64,000 nucleotides of DNA, from NCBI GenBank assembly GCA_025617745.1, contig CM046873.1, positions 25,217,547 through 25,281,546 of the forward strand, read 5' to 3'. The notes beneath the pieces were generated by a model. That model worked only from the letters and a program-made list of their open reading frames with translations, was not told the DNA's origin and searched no databases. Below, in pieces: positions 40,976-53,351 of the stretch; positions within the stretch are counted from its first letter, which is position 1; each line of letters starts with the position of its first letter. The DNA comes from Heliocidaris erythrogramma. Taxonomy: Eukaryota > Echinodermata > Echinoidea > Camarodonta > Echinometridae. A program made the position numbers and the translations under genes.

Positions 40976-41252
40976 AAAAACTAGAAAAGATTTGATAGCA
41001 CTATTGGATAGAGGAAGCTAAGATTACCTAGGGACAATATTTTCTTCTGAATTTGGTTGGAAATTATGAAGATATTGACAAAAGACCGGCAAATTTTGCT
41101 ACTTTTTACGTCAGTTTCTAAAAAATAGGAAGTTACCGACAAGGGTCTAGAAATCCTTGTTTTGAGAGAAGATGTCATCAATTTTTGGAAGTAAAACTTG
41201 ATACCCAGGGGCGGATCTAGCTTTTTCCAGGGGGGGGGGGGGTTGACCCAAC

Positions 41253-41573
41253 CAGGGGCGGATCCAGGATTGAGGAAAAGAGGAAAATGAAGGTTTGTCA
41301 ACTTTTGGAAAAGGTAGACCCGTATTTTGTTGGTCTCGCCAGCTTCTCGAAAAGTCGCTCAGTGGGGGGGGGGGGGGGGGGGGTTGGTTATGGTTATGGG
41401 GGCCCACTTTCCCTCCATAATTCCCTGACAAGCACAAAAAAAAAGAAAGAAAAAAAGGTCTTCATTCTAAAAGGGGGCACAATCGAGAAAATGGCGGGTC
41501 GTCTATGGTCAAAATGCATACTTTTCTTCCAAAAGGGGCACGGGCCGGAAGTTCCCCCCTGGATCCGCCAATG
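41253..41573. mobile_element. hAT-like MITE, 8-bp TSD GACCCAAC
   Basis: Left end caggggcggatccaggatt, right end ctggatccgccaatg, flanked by gacccaac at 41245-41252 and 41574-41581. The interior has a G-run and gggcccactttccctccata. It is inserted into another element with the same kind of left end (41212). Confidence 0.85.
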
Positions 41574-43004
41574 GACCCAACGACGACGATCGTCCACAAG
41601 CCACGATGCGGCAATGTCCGCGAGCCGATTTTTTTCCGCTATTTTGAACCCCCGTAAGTGATGTTTTCCTGGCATCTACTAACGCAATGGAGACCATAAA
41701 AAGCAGTCCTCTGCTATAGGAACATACTGTGTGGGTCTGGACATTTTAATAATAATAAGGGTTGGAGAGTTTTTCTCCAGATGGGTTTTCAAATTGAACT
41801 ACAGATCTTAATTTTTTTAAATCATTTTTCATCCTAAAATGAAAAGTCAAATGTAGTATGGGAAACATTGCATGGAATCACCCTATTGTTTTGGCTGCCT
41901 CACTGTATTTGTGTGCAGGCTTTTCCTTACTTCAGGTGTGCAAAATATGGGATTTATATAGGGAGACGGATGAACCCCCCTCCCCCCCCCCCCCCCGCCC
42001 CGTTCCCCCGGGTCCGCCAGAGTTGAAACGTCAGCCATGCCTCAGACAAACATATAATGTATTTTGTAACAGCACAGGTAGACCTGCATGCCGCGAAAAT
42101 GGCAAATACAAAACATGTATAGACAATGACAGTTGTTTTAAAATCATTTAACTAATGTATTCAAATTCATGGGTGTATATATATATTAATTGACAGAACA
42201 CCTGGTGACAATCTAATTAACTTTATGCAAATTTCCCTTGATGGAATCTACCTCGTGCACATTCACCAGTTAACAAAAGAAGGGTTTCTTGTTGTTGGTG
42301 CACGCGTCGTTCGAACTTTACAAAAGACAAAATTCTGCAAACTTTGATCGGAAACGTGCGATATCTCTACATGGAGGACAATGTGAGAGAGCCCCAATCA
42401 GTGACGAAAGAAGCATTTTGTAAGACCGATGTCCCTGATGCTGTAAGGCCTAGCTGTTTTGGTCTGATGTGGCTCCAAAATATGATTAACTGTAAACATG
42501 TCATTATTCGGGCTATTGCAAAGACAGACTTCAGACGTGCATCTAAATACGAATTAATGTATAAAGCCAGGCAAAATGACCACGGATGAGCCTAAAAGGA
42601 TAAAGACTCGGTCCTCGGGTAAATACACAGTGCTGTCGCACGGCGTCTGGGCGGGCTAGTCCTCGGGTACAGGTAGGTACATGTATGACTGACGTGGTTA
42701 AGTTCCTTGTTAAGTCTAAGTATATATGCCTCTTAAACGACAACGCTGTTATGTTCAGAAAACTTTTGATATCTTTGAAAAGCAGGGAGATCTCCCTGGT
42801 GAAAGTTGGGAACAAAAATGTCGATAGGCCTATGGAGCGATATAGCCGGGGACTTTTAGTTTTACAGTTCTAAATCCACAAGACTAGTAAGGTTCGTGAG
42901 ACCAAAGATCCCAGGGGCCGCGTATTAGGGTATTAGAAACTGTCAGATAGCAATTGTCTGGCCTGGCCTGGGGAAACATAATTATGCATGCTAGTAGTAC
43001 GTTG

Positions 43005-43200
43005 CAGGGGCGGATCCAGGATTAAGTATAAGGGGGGGGGGGGTCCAGGGGGTCCAGTTTCCCTCCATAATTCTCTGACAAGCAAAAAAAAAAAAAAAGG
43101 TCATCATTCTAAAAGGGGGGGGGGGGTACAATCGAAAAAATGGCGGATCGCGTCTATGGTCAAAATGCATGCCCCCCCCCCCCCCCTGGATCCGCCAGTG
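43005..43200. mobile_element. hAT-like MITE, 8-bp TSD GTACGTTG
   Basis: caggggcggatccaggatta at the left, ctggatccgccagtg at the right, 196 bp with G and C runs. gtacgttg occurs at 42997-43004 and 43201-43208. The tandem-duplicate unit has the uninterrupted site with a single gtacgttg at 47310-47317, which confirms the insertion. Confidence 0.93.
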
Positions 43201-43655
43201 GTACGTTGGACCAGCATCACAAACATGTCGGCCAACGTCTAAATATCATTTGTCTATCGGGCCAACTTAGGTTGAGTCAACAGTGACACTGCGTTGGACA
43301 AGGTTGGCAGAACGGTTGAACCACTACACCATGGCCCTTCATTTTCCAACAAATTTTGTATGGTGCACAAATGAAACGGGCCTTCCTGCATCATTGTTTC
43401 ACAAGTTTTTTTAAAGGTGAGTGACGTTAATTCCAATTTTTTTGTTTTTATTCATAAACTCTGAATACTTGTGTTGCCATGATTGATATCGCATTATTCT
43501 AATCAATTCCTCAATTCGTCAATGTTCTATTCTTATTCGCGTTTTGTCCCTGAACTCTCTCACCCTCTCTCTTTCCATTCATCTATCCTGTGTTAATAGG
43601 ACTCTTTTTTGCCCCTTTTATATACATTCTCTTTTCCCCATACCACTTTTCCTGT

Positions 43656-44864
43656 TATACTGTGCGTCCTAGAACAAAAAACGAAACCGAGATGTATCGA
43701 TGTTTAATCATATCTTAATCACAATTATGATTAGTAAATAACACATATTTGTAAAGCTGGGAACCTCTTCTTTCATTTGATACCACTCATATGATACATA
43801 CTTCACGCATGAGTGCATAAAGACAATATGAAGTAGGGCTGCCAAAAAGTCATTTGGCCACATGACGTAATGCTCCTGTAACCATCCCACTTCACTTAAT
43901 CTATGTACTTCTTATTAAATCCTGTTCTTTGTAATTTTTTTTGTCGTTTTTTTTATTATCAATTGTTATGTTCCTTTCAACGTTATGTTATTATCAATGT
44001 TATGTTACTATCATTTACCATATTATTATTATGTTGGATTTGTTGTACATGTATTTGTTTTATAGCAGGGCTCCCCTATAAAGCAGGCCCTCTGTGGCTC
44101 TGAGTGGGACCATCCTACTTTTTATAAAGAAAACGTGAATAAATAAATAAATAAATATCTGAATTTCAAAGCAATAATCAGATTTCTAAAAAGTTCATTT
44201 TCTGCCCTTTCATATGACACCTCAATCGAGAAAATTGAGCCAGGGATGACAAATCTTTGTTGGTGTAAAGTGATGCTTGCATTTCCATGATTTATTAAAC
44301 GAATCCGTTTGCAATGGCTGCCTGTCCTAGCAACAAGCAAACAAGACAAAAGACCTCATGCATGGCTGATAGTCAACAAAATGGAGTGGTGAGTACATAA
44401 TGATAAAAAAGCTGATTGATATACGTTTTCATAAACCCACTTGACCATGCAGTTAACAACAGAGCAACTAGTATTTCTGGTAACAGAATGGGGACGATCT
44501 GGGAGCCTTTAATATATCATGGAAATGCAATCATCACTTTACACCAAAAGAGCTTTGTCATCCCTGGCTCATTTTTCCCGATTGAGGTGTCATATTAAAG
44601 GGCAGAAAATGAACTTTCTAGAAATGTGATTGTCTCTGAAATTCAGATATCGTTGGCCAAACGACTTTTTGGTATAGCGCTGCTTCATATTGTCTTTATT
44701 CACTCATGCGTGAAGTATGTATTATATTATGAGATGCATCAAATGAAAGAAGAGGTTCCAAACGTTATAAATAATTATGTGTCATTTATTAATCATAATT
44801 GTGATTAAGATATGATTAGACTTCGATAAATCTCGGTTTCGTTTTTTCTGGGACGCACTCTATA
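43656..44864. mobile_element. ~1.2-kb foldback element in unit 1
   Basis: Left arm 43656-43860 plus 44156-44345, right arm 44480-44864. Outer ends tgtgcgtcctagaa and its near-complement; inner landmarks are ttaatcacaattatgatta, gaagtatgtat/catacttcacgcatga and gagccagggatgac. The left arm is interrupted by a LINE tail. Unit 2 keeps only the left end. Confidence 0.82.
43861..44155 (+). mobile_element. LINE 3' tail inserted in foldback arm
   Basis: This sequence is absent from the opposite arm of the foldback. It contains gctcccctataaagcaggcc followed by ctctgtggctctgagtggg and ends in an (AAAT)n tail, as in CR1/L2-type LINE 3' UTRs. It has no coding part. Confidence 0.65.
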
Positions 44865-45607
44865 GTAACTATGTTTATAGTTCTACAATTTGTATCTGAT
44901 TGTTAAAAAATTGATTTTGAGGGCCCTTTCTTTTGCAAGCTTAGCTTTTCCCCAAGGTCTCCTCGTCTTTCTTTTCAATATATAACCAGCATATTCCACT
45001 TATGCGCTTCAAATTGTTCTTTCATGTATCCTGCCATTATATTCTTTTTAAATGTACTATGTTGAAAGAAAAATGAATCAAACTGAACTTGAACGCGAAC
45101 GCGAACTTAATGGAAGACGCGATTTCCGAAGTTTTCAGTTTTGAACCACATCTTCTTTGTTTTCTTTTTCAAAATTTGCAGCTGTAAATGCACAATAATT
45201 CAACTTCTGCCTAGAACTGTATAGAAATTTTCTTATAGTTACTGAATTATTCCTATTTCAATTTGATAAATCCAGATAAACTGATAAACCCACAAATAAA
45301 GTTCAGAGAAGATAGTCAACTGTAAACAAGAAGCGGACGGGGGAAGAAGAAGAACTAAGTGATTCGTAAGGAGGCTTATCTAAGCAAATGCTCTGAAGTA
45401 TATGAATAATTTTGAACTCTAAGGGATTTCCCCCAACGGATTGAGCGATTATTTGCTTTAAACATAAGCTTTGTTTGGGATCAAATCACAAATGCAGACG
45501 TAGACAAAAAAATAAGGGACTTACTATCTATTAATGGCATAATCTTAGATTCTTAGTTGTAAGTTTGAACTTAATTTTGAAGTTGTACTCGTAAAGGTGA
45601 TAAATAG

Positions 45608-48600
45608 GTTCCCCCGGGTCCGCCAGAATTGAAACGTCAGCCATGCCTCAGACAAACATAATGTATTTTGTAACAGCACAGGTAGACCTGCATGCCACGC
45701 GAAAATGGCAAATACAAAACATGTATATAGACATGACCGTTGTTTTAAAATCATTTAACTAATGTATTCGAATTCATGGGTATAACTAATTGACAGAACA
45801 CCTGGTAACAATCTAATTAACTTTATGCAAATTTCTCTTGATGGAATCTACCTCGTGCACATTCAGCAGTTAACAAAAGAAGGGTTTCTTATTGGTACAC
45901 GCGTCGTTCGAACTGTACAAAAGACAAAATTCTGCAAACTTTGATCGGAAACGTGCGATATCTCTACATGGAGGACAATGTGAGAGAGCCCCAGTCAGTG
46001 ACGAAAGGAGCATTTTTGAAGACCGATATCCATGATGCTGTACGACCTAGCTGTTTTGGTCTGATGTGGCTCCAAAATATGATTAACTGTAAATATGTCA
46101 TTGTTCGGGCTATTGCAAAGCCAGCCTGCAGACGTGCATCTAAATACGAATTAATGTGACCTAAAGCCAGGCAAAATGACCACGGATGAGCCTAAAAGGA
46201 TAAAGACTCGGTCCTCGGGTAAATATACACAGCGCTGTCGCACGGCGTCTGGTCGGGCTAGTCCTCGGGTTACTGCGGCAGCCCGAACACGTAGTGTTCG
46301 GGCTGCGATCAGCAGTCCTTTGATTGCTTGGATGTCTCTTAATTACAAGGTCGTTTGTCAAAATGATAGCCATGAAACATGACATTATTTGATTTTAGGC
46401 TACTTTAGGTACTTACAATACTTTACGATTGACTGTCGTCTTTCTTTTCAATGAGGATGATACAAAAAAGGCCTATTTATCTCCAAAAGCCTGTACTAAA
46501 AACTTCCGTAGGTCGGTGTTTTGCTTGCAATGCGCATGCGTCAGACAAGAATGGAGCATTATGAATATTCATTAAGACGAGTGGCAGGCAGGAGCTCGAG
46601 CGAATAGAGATCGCCGGATCACAGTGGATATATGAATATTCATTATTCCTGTGACGAAAACTATGCCGCCGTTGTAATAAATATTCATAGGCGCATGCGC
46701 AAGTGCCTATTTTCGCTTCTGCTTCAACAACATGGCGAATGGGACTGGTTTCGAAAATTGAGAGTAAAAAGTGACATTCATCGATTCTACACATTTTTTA
46801 GGAAAAGCTGATTTGCGGAAGGTCTGTTTAGGTAAGTGGCATCGTATATATGATACTTTAATTTCAAAAAATAACTTATATGGCTATATTTTCAATGGTC
46901 ATTTGAGACCCACCGAATCGTACTGGTTTCACTCAGGACGCTGCCACTTCGTGGCAGCGTCCCGGGGCTAGTCCTCGGGTACAGGTAGGTACATGTATGA
47001 CTGACGTGGTTAAGTTCCTTTTTAAGTCTAAGTATATATGCCTCTTAAACGACAACCCTGTTATGTTCAAAAAACTTTTGATATCTTTGTGAAAAGCAGG
47101 GAGATCTCCCTGGTGAAAGTTGGAACAAAAATGTCGATAGGCCTATTGAGCTATGTCGTCAGGATATAGCCGGGGACTTTTAGTTTTAGAGTTCTAAATC
47201 CACAAGACTACGGTTCGTGAGACCAAAGTCAAAGATCCCAGGGGCCGCATATTAGGGTATTAGAAATTGTCAGATAGCAATTGCCTGGGGAAACATAATT
47301 ATGCTAGTAGTACGTTGGACCAACATCACAGACATGCGGCCAACGTCTAAATATCATTTGTCTATCTGGCCAACGTAGGTTGGGTCAACAGTGACACTGC
47401 GTTGGACAATGTTGGCAGAACGGTTGAAGCACTACACCATGGCCCTTCATTTTCCAACGCCCCCCCCCCCCCCCCCCCCCCCCCCCGGGATGAGCACCAT
47501 CATCCATCATCAAGCAATCGAAGATGAGAGACTAAAAACCGGACGTAAGAAAGGAACATTACATCAGTCTGAATTTAAGATGAGGAAAGGATCGTGTGGA
47601 ATCGGCACCAATAATATTATTCTCGCTCAATATCGTATATGTAAACCTCATCGAAATTTTAGTGTACAAAAATAAAACGGAGAGAGAGAAGATGAGAGAG
47701 AAAAGTTCAATTTTATGACTCCGAGACATTCTACAAGAAAAGGACATTGTCAACACGATCAATATCTGATGGAAATTTTGTATGGTGCACAAGTGAAACG
47801 GGCCTTCCTGCATCAATGTTTCACAATTTTTTTTTTTTTTTTTAAAGCTGAGTGACGTTAATTCTATTTTTTGTTTTTATTCATAAACTCTGAATACTTG
47901 TGTTGCCATGATTGATATTGCATTATTCTAATCCATTCCTCATTTCATTGATGTACAGAGCATTGCAAACTTCCCTCTTCCTTTTCTTTTCCACACTTAC
48001 CAGCTATTCTTATTCGTGTTTTGTGAAATTGTAGGCGTGTCCCTGAACTCTCTCACCCTCTCTCCTTCTATTTATCTATCCTTTGTTGATAGGACTCTTC
48101 TTGCCCCTTTTGTATACATTCTCTTTTCCCCATACCACTTTTCCTGTTATACTGTGCGTCCTAGAACAAAAAACGAAACCGAGATGTATCGATGTTTAAT
48201 CATATCTTAATCACAATTATATTTATTACTATGTTTATAGTTGTACAATTTGTATCTGATTGTTACACATTGTATATGTATTGTTTTTGAGGGCCATTAC
48301 TTTTGCAAGCTTAGCTTCAATTATAACCAGCACTTATGCGCTTCAAATTGTTCTTTCATGTATCCTGCCATTATATTCTTTTTAAATGTACTATGTTGAA
48401 AGAAAGATGAATCAAACTGAACTTGAACTTGAACGCGAACCTAAGTTTTCAGTTTTGAACCACATCTTCTTTGTTTTCTTTTTCAAAATTTGCAGCTGTA
48501 AATGCACAATAATTCAACTTCTGCCTAGAACTGTATAGAAATTTTCTTATAGTTACTGAATTATTCTTATTTCAATTTGATAAATCCAGATAAACTGATA

Positions 48601-48903
48601 AACCCACAAATAAAGTCCAGAGAAGATAGTCAACTGTAAACAAGAAGCGGACGGGGGAAGAACATATTATTATATATATAGAACTAATTGATTCGTTAGG
48701 ATGCCTATCTAAGCATAATAATTTTGAACTCTAGGGGATTTCCCCTAACGAACTGTCTGATTTGCTTTATACATAATCTTTGTTGGGATCAACTCACAAA
48801 TACACACGTAGAAAGGGCAATAAAGGACTTACTATCTATTAATGGCATAATCTTAGTTGTAACTTTTTACTTAATTTTGAAGTCGTAGTTCTCGTAAAGG
48901 TGA
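45608..48903. repeat. Tandem duplication, unit 2
   Basis: Direct copy of unit 1. It alone has the 694-bp insertion at 46271-46964 and a poly-C block with about 310 bp of extra sequence (47459-47772). It keeps only about 75 bp of the foldback end (48150-48225). Confidence 0.9.
46271..46964. mobile_element. 694-bp hairpin-ended insertion with 16-bp TSD
   Basis: gggctagtcctcgggt occurs at 46255-46270 and 46965-46980, and once at the matching place in unit 1 (about 42653-42668). The insert begins with a 13-bp-stem hairpin (46278-46306, gcagcccgaacac paired with complement) and ends with a 12-bp-stem hairpin (46936-46962, ggacgctgccac). Its interior (46307-46740) matches 16170-16560. No clear TIR joins the two ends and no frame is coding. 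Confidence 0.85.
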
Positions 48904-49984
48904 AATGTAATTTGGAAATTCTTTTCACGCCAAATTTTGGAAAAATTTCATATGAAAAATGTCCCTGAATAGGACTGCCCTTCAAATGTCCTCATATTCA
49001 AAATGGGTCTAAGACAGCAGGCCTAAGACAGCAATAGCTGAAAATTTTCACCAAACTTTCATACCAAATCTACATTTGTGTGTGCCGTGGAATTTAGTCA
49101 ATTTCGTATCAGTCATTTTTATGATTAAAAAACCTCAAAGTGTACACCATTTATTAGTTACAAAATAATCAACCTTTCCCGATTGCTTCCAGACACTTTC
49201 TTTCACAGTGCAATCGCATGACTGTCAGATGACTAAAACTCATGTTCATCTAAAGCACCATCGGCGGCAGCGTCTTATCGCAAGAAAACTGATCATCATA
49301 ATCATCGCTATCATCTTTTTTCATGGCGGTAGTCATCATCACTATCATAAATTAATCACCATTATCGTCATTATTTACACATAGATAGGTCTTATAAAAA
49401 TGTAATTTCATCAATTTTTATTGATAGCATAAATATACAACCCTTGAGATGCTTAAAATTGCATCATCATCACATAAATATAGATTTAGATTTAAAACAA
49501 AATTCCTCCAAAACATAGTATGATAAAAAGCATGCCAATTTCGTTTTTAAAATACATGAATATAACTGGTATGAAATATGAACGAACCCTGGCCATGAAA
49601 ATCATAGCATGTATTTCGACTTAACGTAATTAATGTACGGTTTAGGGCTTTAAAAAAGTATAAAAATTATCGTATTGAGGACAAATAATGCTTTAAAGAA
49701 GGGTGATTCTGTTCGGATCTGGGTTTTTTTTCTCGAGATTGACAATGCAAACTGCCTTCAAGGCTTAGGAGCCGAAAATTCAAATCGCCAAAAAGTATCA
49801 GTAAATACATTACTGATTATATTTTCCACACAGGAAAGTTTGCCATAATGTTGTTTGGTAATACGAGCGCTCACCATGTTGACGAAGAAAGGCCTACTTA
49901 GCTTAATATTTTCCCTCTCCGCTTCTCTTCTCTCTTTTATTTTTTTCTTTACCTTTTTAACATGTTAGGAGTTCTATAAATAGA
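48904..49984. other. No gene seen
   Basis: AT-rich sequence between the tandem duplication and the LINE. It includes a catcatcat/atcatca low-complexity patch (49290-49370). No recognisable frame. Confidence 0.5.
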
Positions 49985-52130
49985 CCTCTTTCACGTTTCC
50001 CTTCTATCATTCCTTCAAGTAAAAACTTTTGCAGTCCTCCTTCGCTTAACTAATGGCCAGCATATACAAGCTTCCTTTTAGTTACTGCCTTCATCAACTC
50101 CCTTTCTTTGTTTGCTCTTTGTAGCACTTCTTTATTGCTGTTTTTCGTAACCCAGCTAATTCTTGGCATTCTCCGTAAGCACCACATTCGAAAGCTTCCA
50201 TTCGTCGCTCTGTCTACTTACATAGAGCCCATTTTTCAGATCCATATAATAGAGTACTCCAGATGTAGCATTTCCAAATTCTGCATCGTAGCTCAAGGTT
50301 CAGCTTTCTGCTACAAAGTACATCCCTCAGACTCCAGAACACCGATCTTGCAATCTCAATCCTTTGCTTTATCGCACTGTCATACTTCCCACCCTCTGTG
50401 ACTGTCTGACCCAGATACACAACCTTTTTTTACTTGCTCTATTACTGTGCCATTAATTTGAATGCTGATATGGGGGACTTCTTTCTCCCTTGACACCACT
50501 ATTGTCCTCGTATTAATTGACATGCCAAATCGTTCTCCTTCAGCATTCACCTTTCTATTGTTCTGCACAAATCGTCTTCCGTCTCAGCTAACAGCACAGA
50601 GTTGTCTGCATACTTCAAGTTGTTTATGGTCACTCCACCAATCTTGATACCAGCTTCACCATTCAATACTCTAAAGATCATCTCTGAGTATAGATGTTGA
50701 CCAGTAAAGGGGAAATAGATAGTGCATCCTTGGCGTACTTCTTTCTGTATATCAACCTCTGGCGAAATCCTTTCCCTGCCTCGTGTTACTGTCTTCTGAT
50801 TCCAATACAGGCTTGCAATCAGACGCACATCATTTTCATCCAGTCCCAGTGAATTCAGACAGTTGATCAGTTGTTCATGATTGACCCGGTCAAAAACTTT
50901 CTGGTAATCCAGAAAGCACATGTAAATGTCTTCCTTTTTCTCCAGGCCACGTTCCATGATCGTTTGTAGATTAAAAAAAAATGCCTTCTCTCGTGCCTTT
51001 ACCTGGCACAAATCCACTCTGGCACTCACTGATTTCATTGAGTATTGTTGCTTTTATTCTACTTGTAAGTATTAGCAACAAGATCCTAGAAGCATGACCT
51101 ATGAGACTTATGGTTCTGAAGTCTGTGCAGAGTGTGCTTTTACTTTTTCTTTGGAAAAGCAAGTCTTTCGGCCGTTCACCTGAAGAATAGATTGCATTAC
51201 AAAGCTTAGTAATCTCTTCAACCTCTGAATCGCCAAGACTCTGCAGCATCTCAGCAGAAACATCATCTACTCCACAGGCTTTACCAGATCTCAGTTTTTC
51301 AAGAGCTGCCTTAACTTATACCAAATTTGTTGGGCCTTGCTCATTTTCCTCTTCCACTTGCTCATTCCTATCATCTTCGTACAGCTGCTTAATATATTCC
51401 ATTCATCTACTTTCCAGTTGTTCATTCTCAAAAAGCATGTTCCCCTCTTTGTCCTGGATAACGCTATTTCTTGCTTGGTTTTTTTAGTCCTGTGTGTCTG
51501 CAATCTTCTGATGCGTATTCCTTGTATCATGAAGTCTTTCCATTTCTTCTATCTCTTCACAGCCCTCAATGGGTCACTGCTCTTTAGCTTGTGTGCATTT
51601 TAATCTGATTTGCTTGTCAAGTTCTGTGCTGCCCTCTCTCCCCCATAAGGTTCAGTATGGCTTCTGTCATCCAAGCATGTTTAGCTACACACGTTCTAGA
51701 TATGGTAGGCATTCTTCTGCTGCCTCCTGCATACACTCCTTAAGGTTTGACCACATTTCGTCTCGGGTTTGTTCCACCTCTTCGGTTCTTAGTCCTTTAA
51801 ACCTGTTGTGTACTGATGCAGAGAATCTCTATCGAAACTCCTTTTCCTTCAGCAGGTCCACGTCTAGCTTGGCTTTCTTGGAAGTAGTCTTCTTTAGGAC
51901 CGTTAGTGACTGTTGACCTTAACAACAACTGGATTGTTGAGCCTATGTCTGTAGCAGGATAAGTCTTGGTCAACTTGATACTTCTCCGGAAAAGTTTTCT
52001 TACTGCAGTGTAATCGATCTGTCTACGAACATCATCTCCCCGTTTCTTCCATGTTTGGTAATTTGATAGGTGGTGGTTGCACTTGAATAAATCTTGTATA
52101 AGTACCAAACGTTCACTTTCCTAACAAATT
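49985..52130 (-). pseudogene. Non-LTR retrotransposon (endonuclease end, RT, C terminus), decayed
   Basis: Read on the - strand from 52108. A stretch with GDDVRRQIDYTAVRKLFRRS resembles the end of an APE-type endonuclease. Then come RT blocks: SECQSGFVPGKGTREG (about 51040), FLDYQKVFDRVNHEQL, EVRQGC, and KYADNSVLLAE, where the canonical YADD is YADN. The C-terminal block YLGQTVTEGGKYDSAIKQRI ends in YGSEKWAL, followed by SFRMWCLRRMPRISW in another frame. At least four frame changes and stops make it inactive. I do not assign a clade. Its 5' end is cut off next to the Gypsy LTR at 52150. Confidence 0.87.
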
Positions 52131-52149
52131 CCTTTTTTTTAAATTAATC

Positions 52150-53351
52150 TGTGGGAGAGAAGGCACACAATAAAACTAACAAAGTCAAAAATGTAATTTC
52201 ACAAAGGTTTAATAACGATCAAATAAGACAGAATATATTCAGTTTATCATATAAACTAATGAGCACTTATATATGGTTATGATTACAATTAAATATTAAT
52301 AACTGAATTAAGTTATGGGAAGGCGCTGTTTATTGAGCGGAAGGCCGCCGCTATTTAACTAAGATTGGCACTGTTTATCGTGCGGAAGGCCGCCGCTAAA
52401 AAGTTACCTGAAGAAACTGATTGAGTGATGATTGCCTTGACTCGAACTGGTGTGGATGAGGCAGAAATATGTCGAAAAAGGTGGTTGGTGTTCACGAAGT
52501 CTGGACGTGTAAACTGGTGCGGAGCAACACTTCGTAGTTCGGTCGAAAAGTCAATTGAAAACTGGTTCGAGTTGCATGGTCGCTCGTCGGCTAACAGTGG
52601 TGGTCGGCATTATCGTTCGACGTCGAACACGACAGGGATAGTTCGAAAACGTTGAACTCGGCTGACGGTTGCATAACAACAATGTCGTTCGAGGTTAAAC
52701 ACGACGAAGGTAGTACGAAAAGATAAACGTCGACGAGAGCCAGATCGATCGATGAGAGCTCGTGCCAGGACACATGTCTACTGGCGAAGTTCTAATAAAA
52801 GTCTCTGCCCGTAGCGAGTTGATGCAGGAAAACTAAATTAACTCATATTGAAGTGTAGTACTCGTGAAACGCATCCTTTTCTCTATTTAAAATCATTTCT
52901 GGTCGAAATCTAAAAAGTAGGCGAAACTGAGAAAACACGTGATGCGATTCGAGAAACAAAAATCAGTAGATGTGGTCTGGGCGAGATCAGGCAGAAGAAG
53001 AAGGGTTATTTTTAGCTCGCACTCTGCTTTTATATGACCTAGTGGTGTCGAATCGACACCGCTCGGATCCAAAATTGACCAATAAAAACAGAGATTGACC
53101 GTTTAAATCATACATTAGGCAAATTAGGCAAAGAAGAAATCGGAAAATACGGACGTAGAGGAGATAATGGAAAAACACTGAAATGGGCATATAAAAAAGC
53201 TTACTGGATACTGGGGTTAAAAATACTACGCCATCTACGATGTGGTAGACTAGCTTAAGTACCGAGTGGTATTGCAAATTAATGAGTACACGTTACCAAT
53301 ATTTTTTCTTAGTGAATTAATAAATTAAAAATACAATGTATAGCCGCTACA
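52150..53351 (-). repeat. Gypsy 3' LTR (~1.2 kb)
   Basis: Bounded by TG/CA: + strand tgtgggagag at 52150 and ccgctaca ending 53351. On the element strand the polypurine tract acaggggggttcg lies immediately upstream. Inside is a TATA-like catataaaagcagag (about 53022-53036, - strand). Near the 3' end a ~40-bp motif with gcggcggccttccgc is duplicated (52340, 52390). No matching LTR occurs elsewhere in the window. Confidence 0.8.

Larger units (their letters stand above)
42002..45600. repeat. Tandem duplication, unit 1
   Basis: Begins gttcccccgggtccgccag and ends cgtaaaggtga. It aligns in direct orientation with 45608-48903. Unit 1 alone carries the MITE at 43005-43200 and the bulk of the foldback at 43656-44864. 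An 81-codon frame starting from TTG near 42344 is shared with unit 2 but has no recognisable domain. Confidence 0.9.

Noticed and set aside
42344-42589. 81-codon frame repeated at 45941-46159
   Set aside because: It starts from TTG, not ATG. Its similarity between units is no higher than the surrounding duplicated DNA, and the second copy stops earlier. No domain is recognised.
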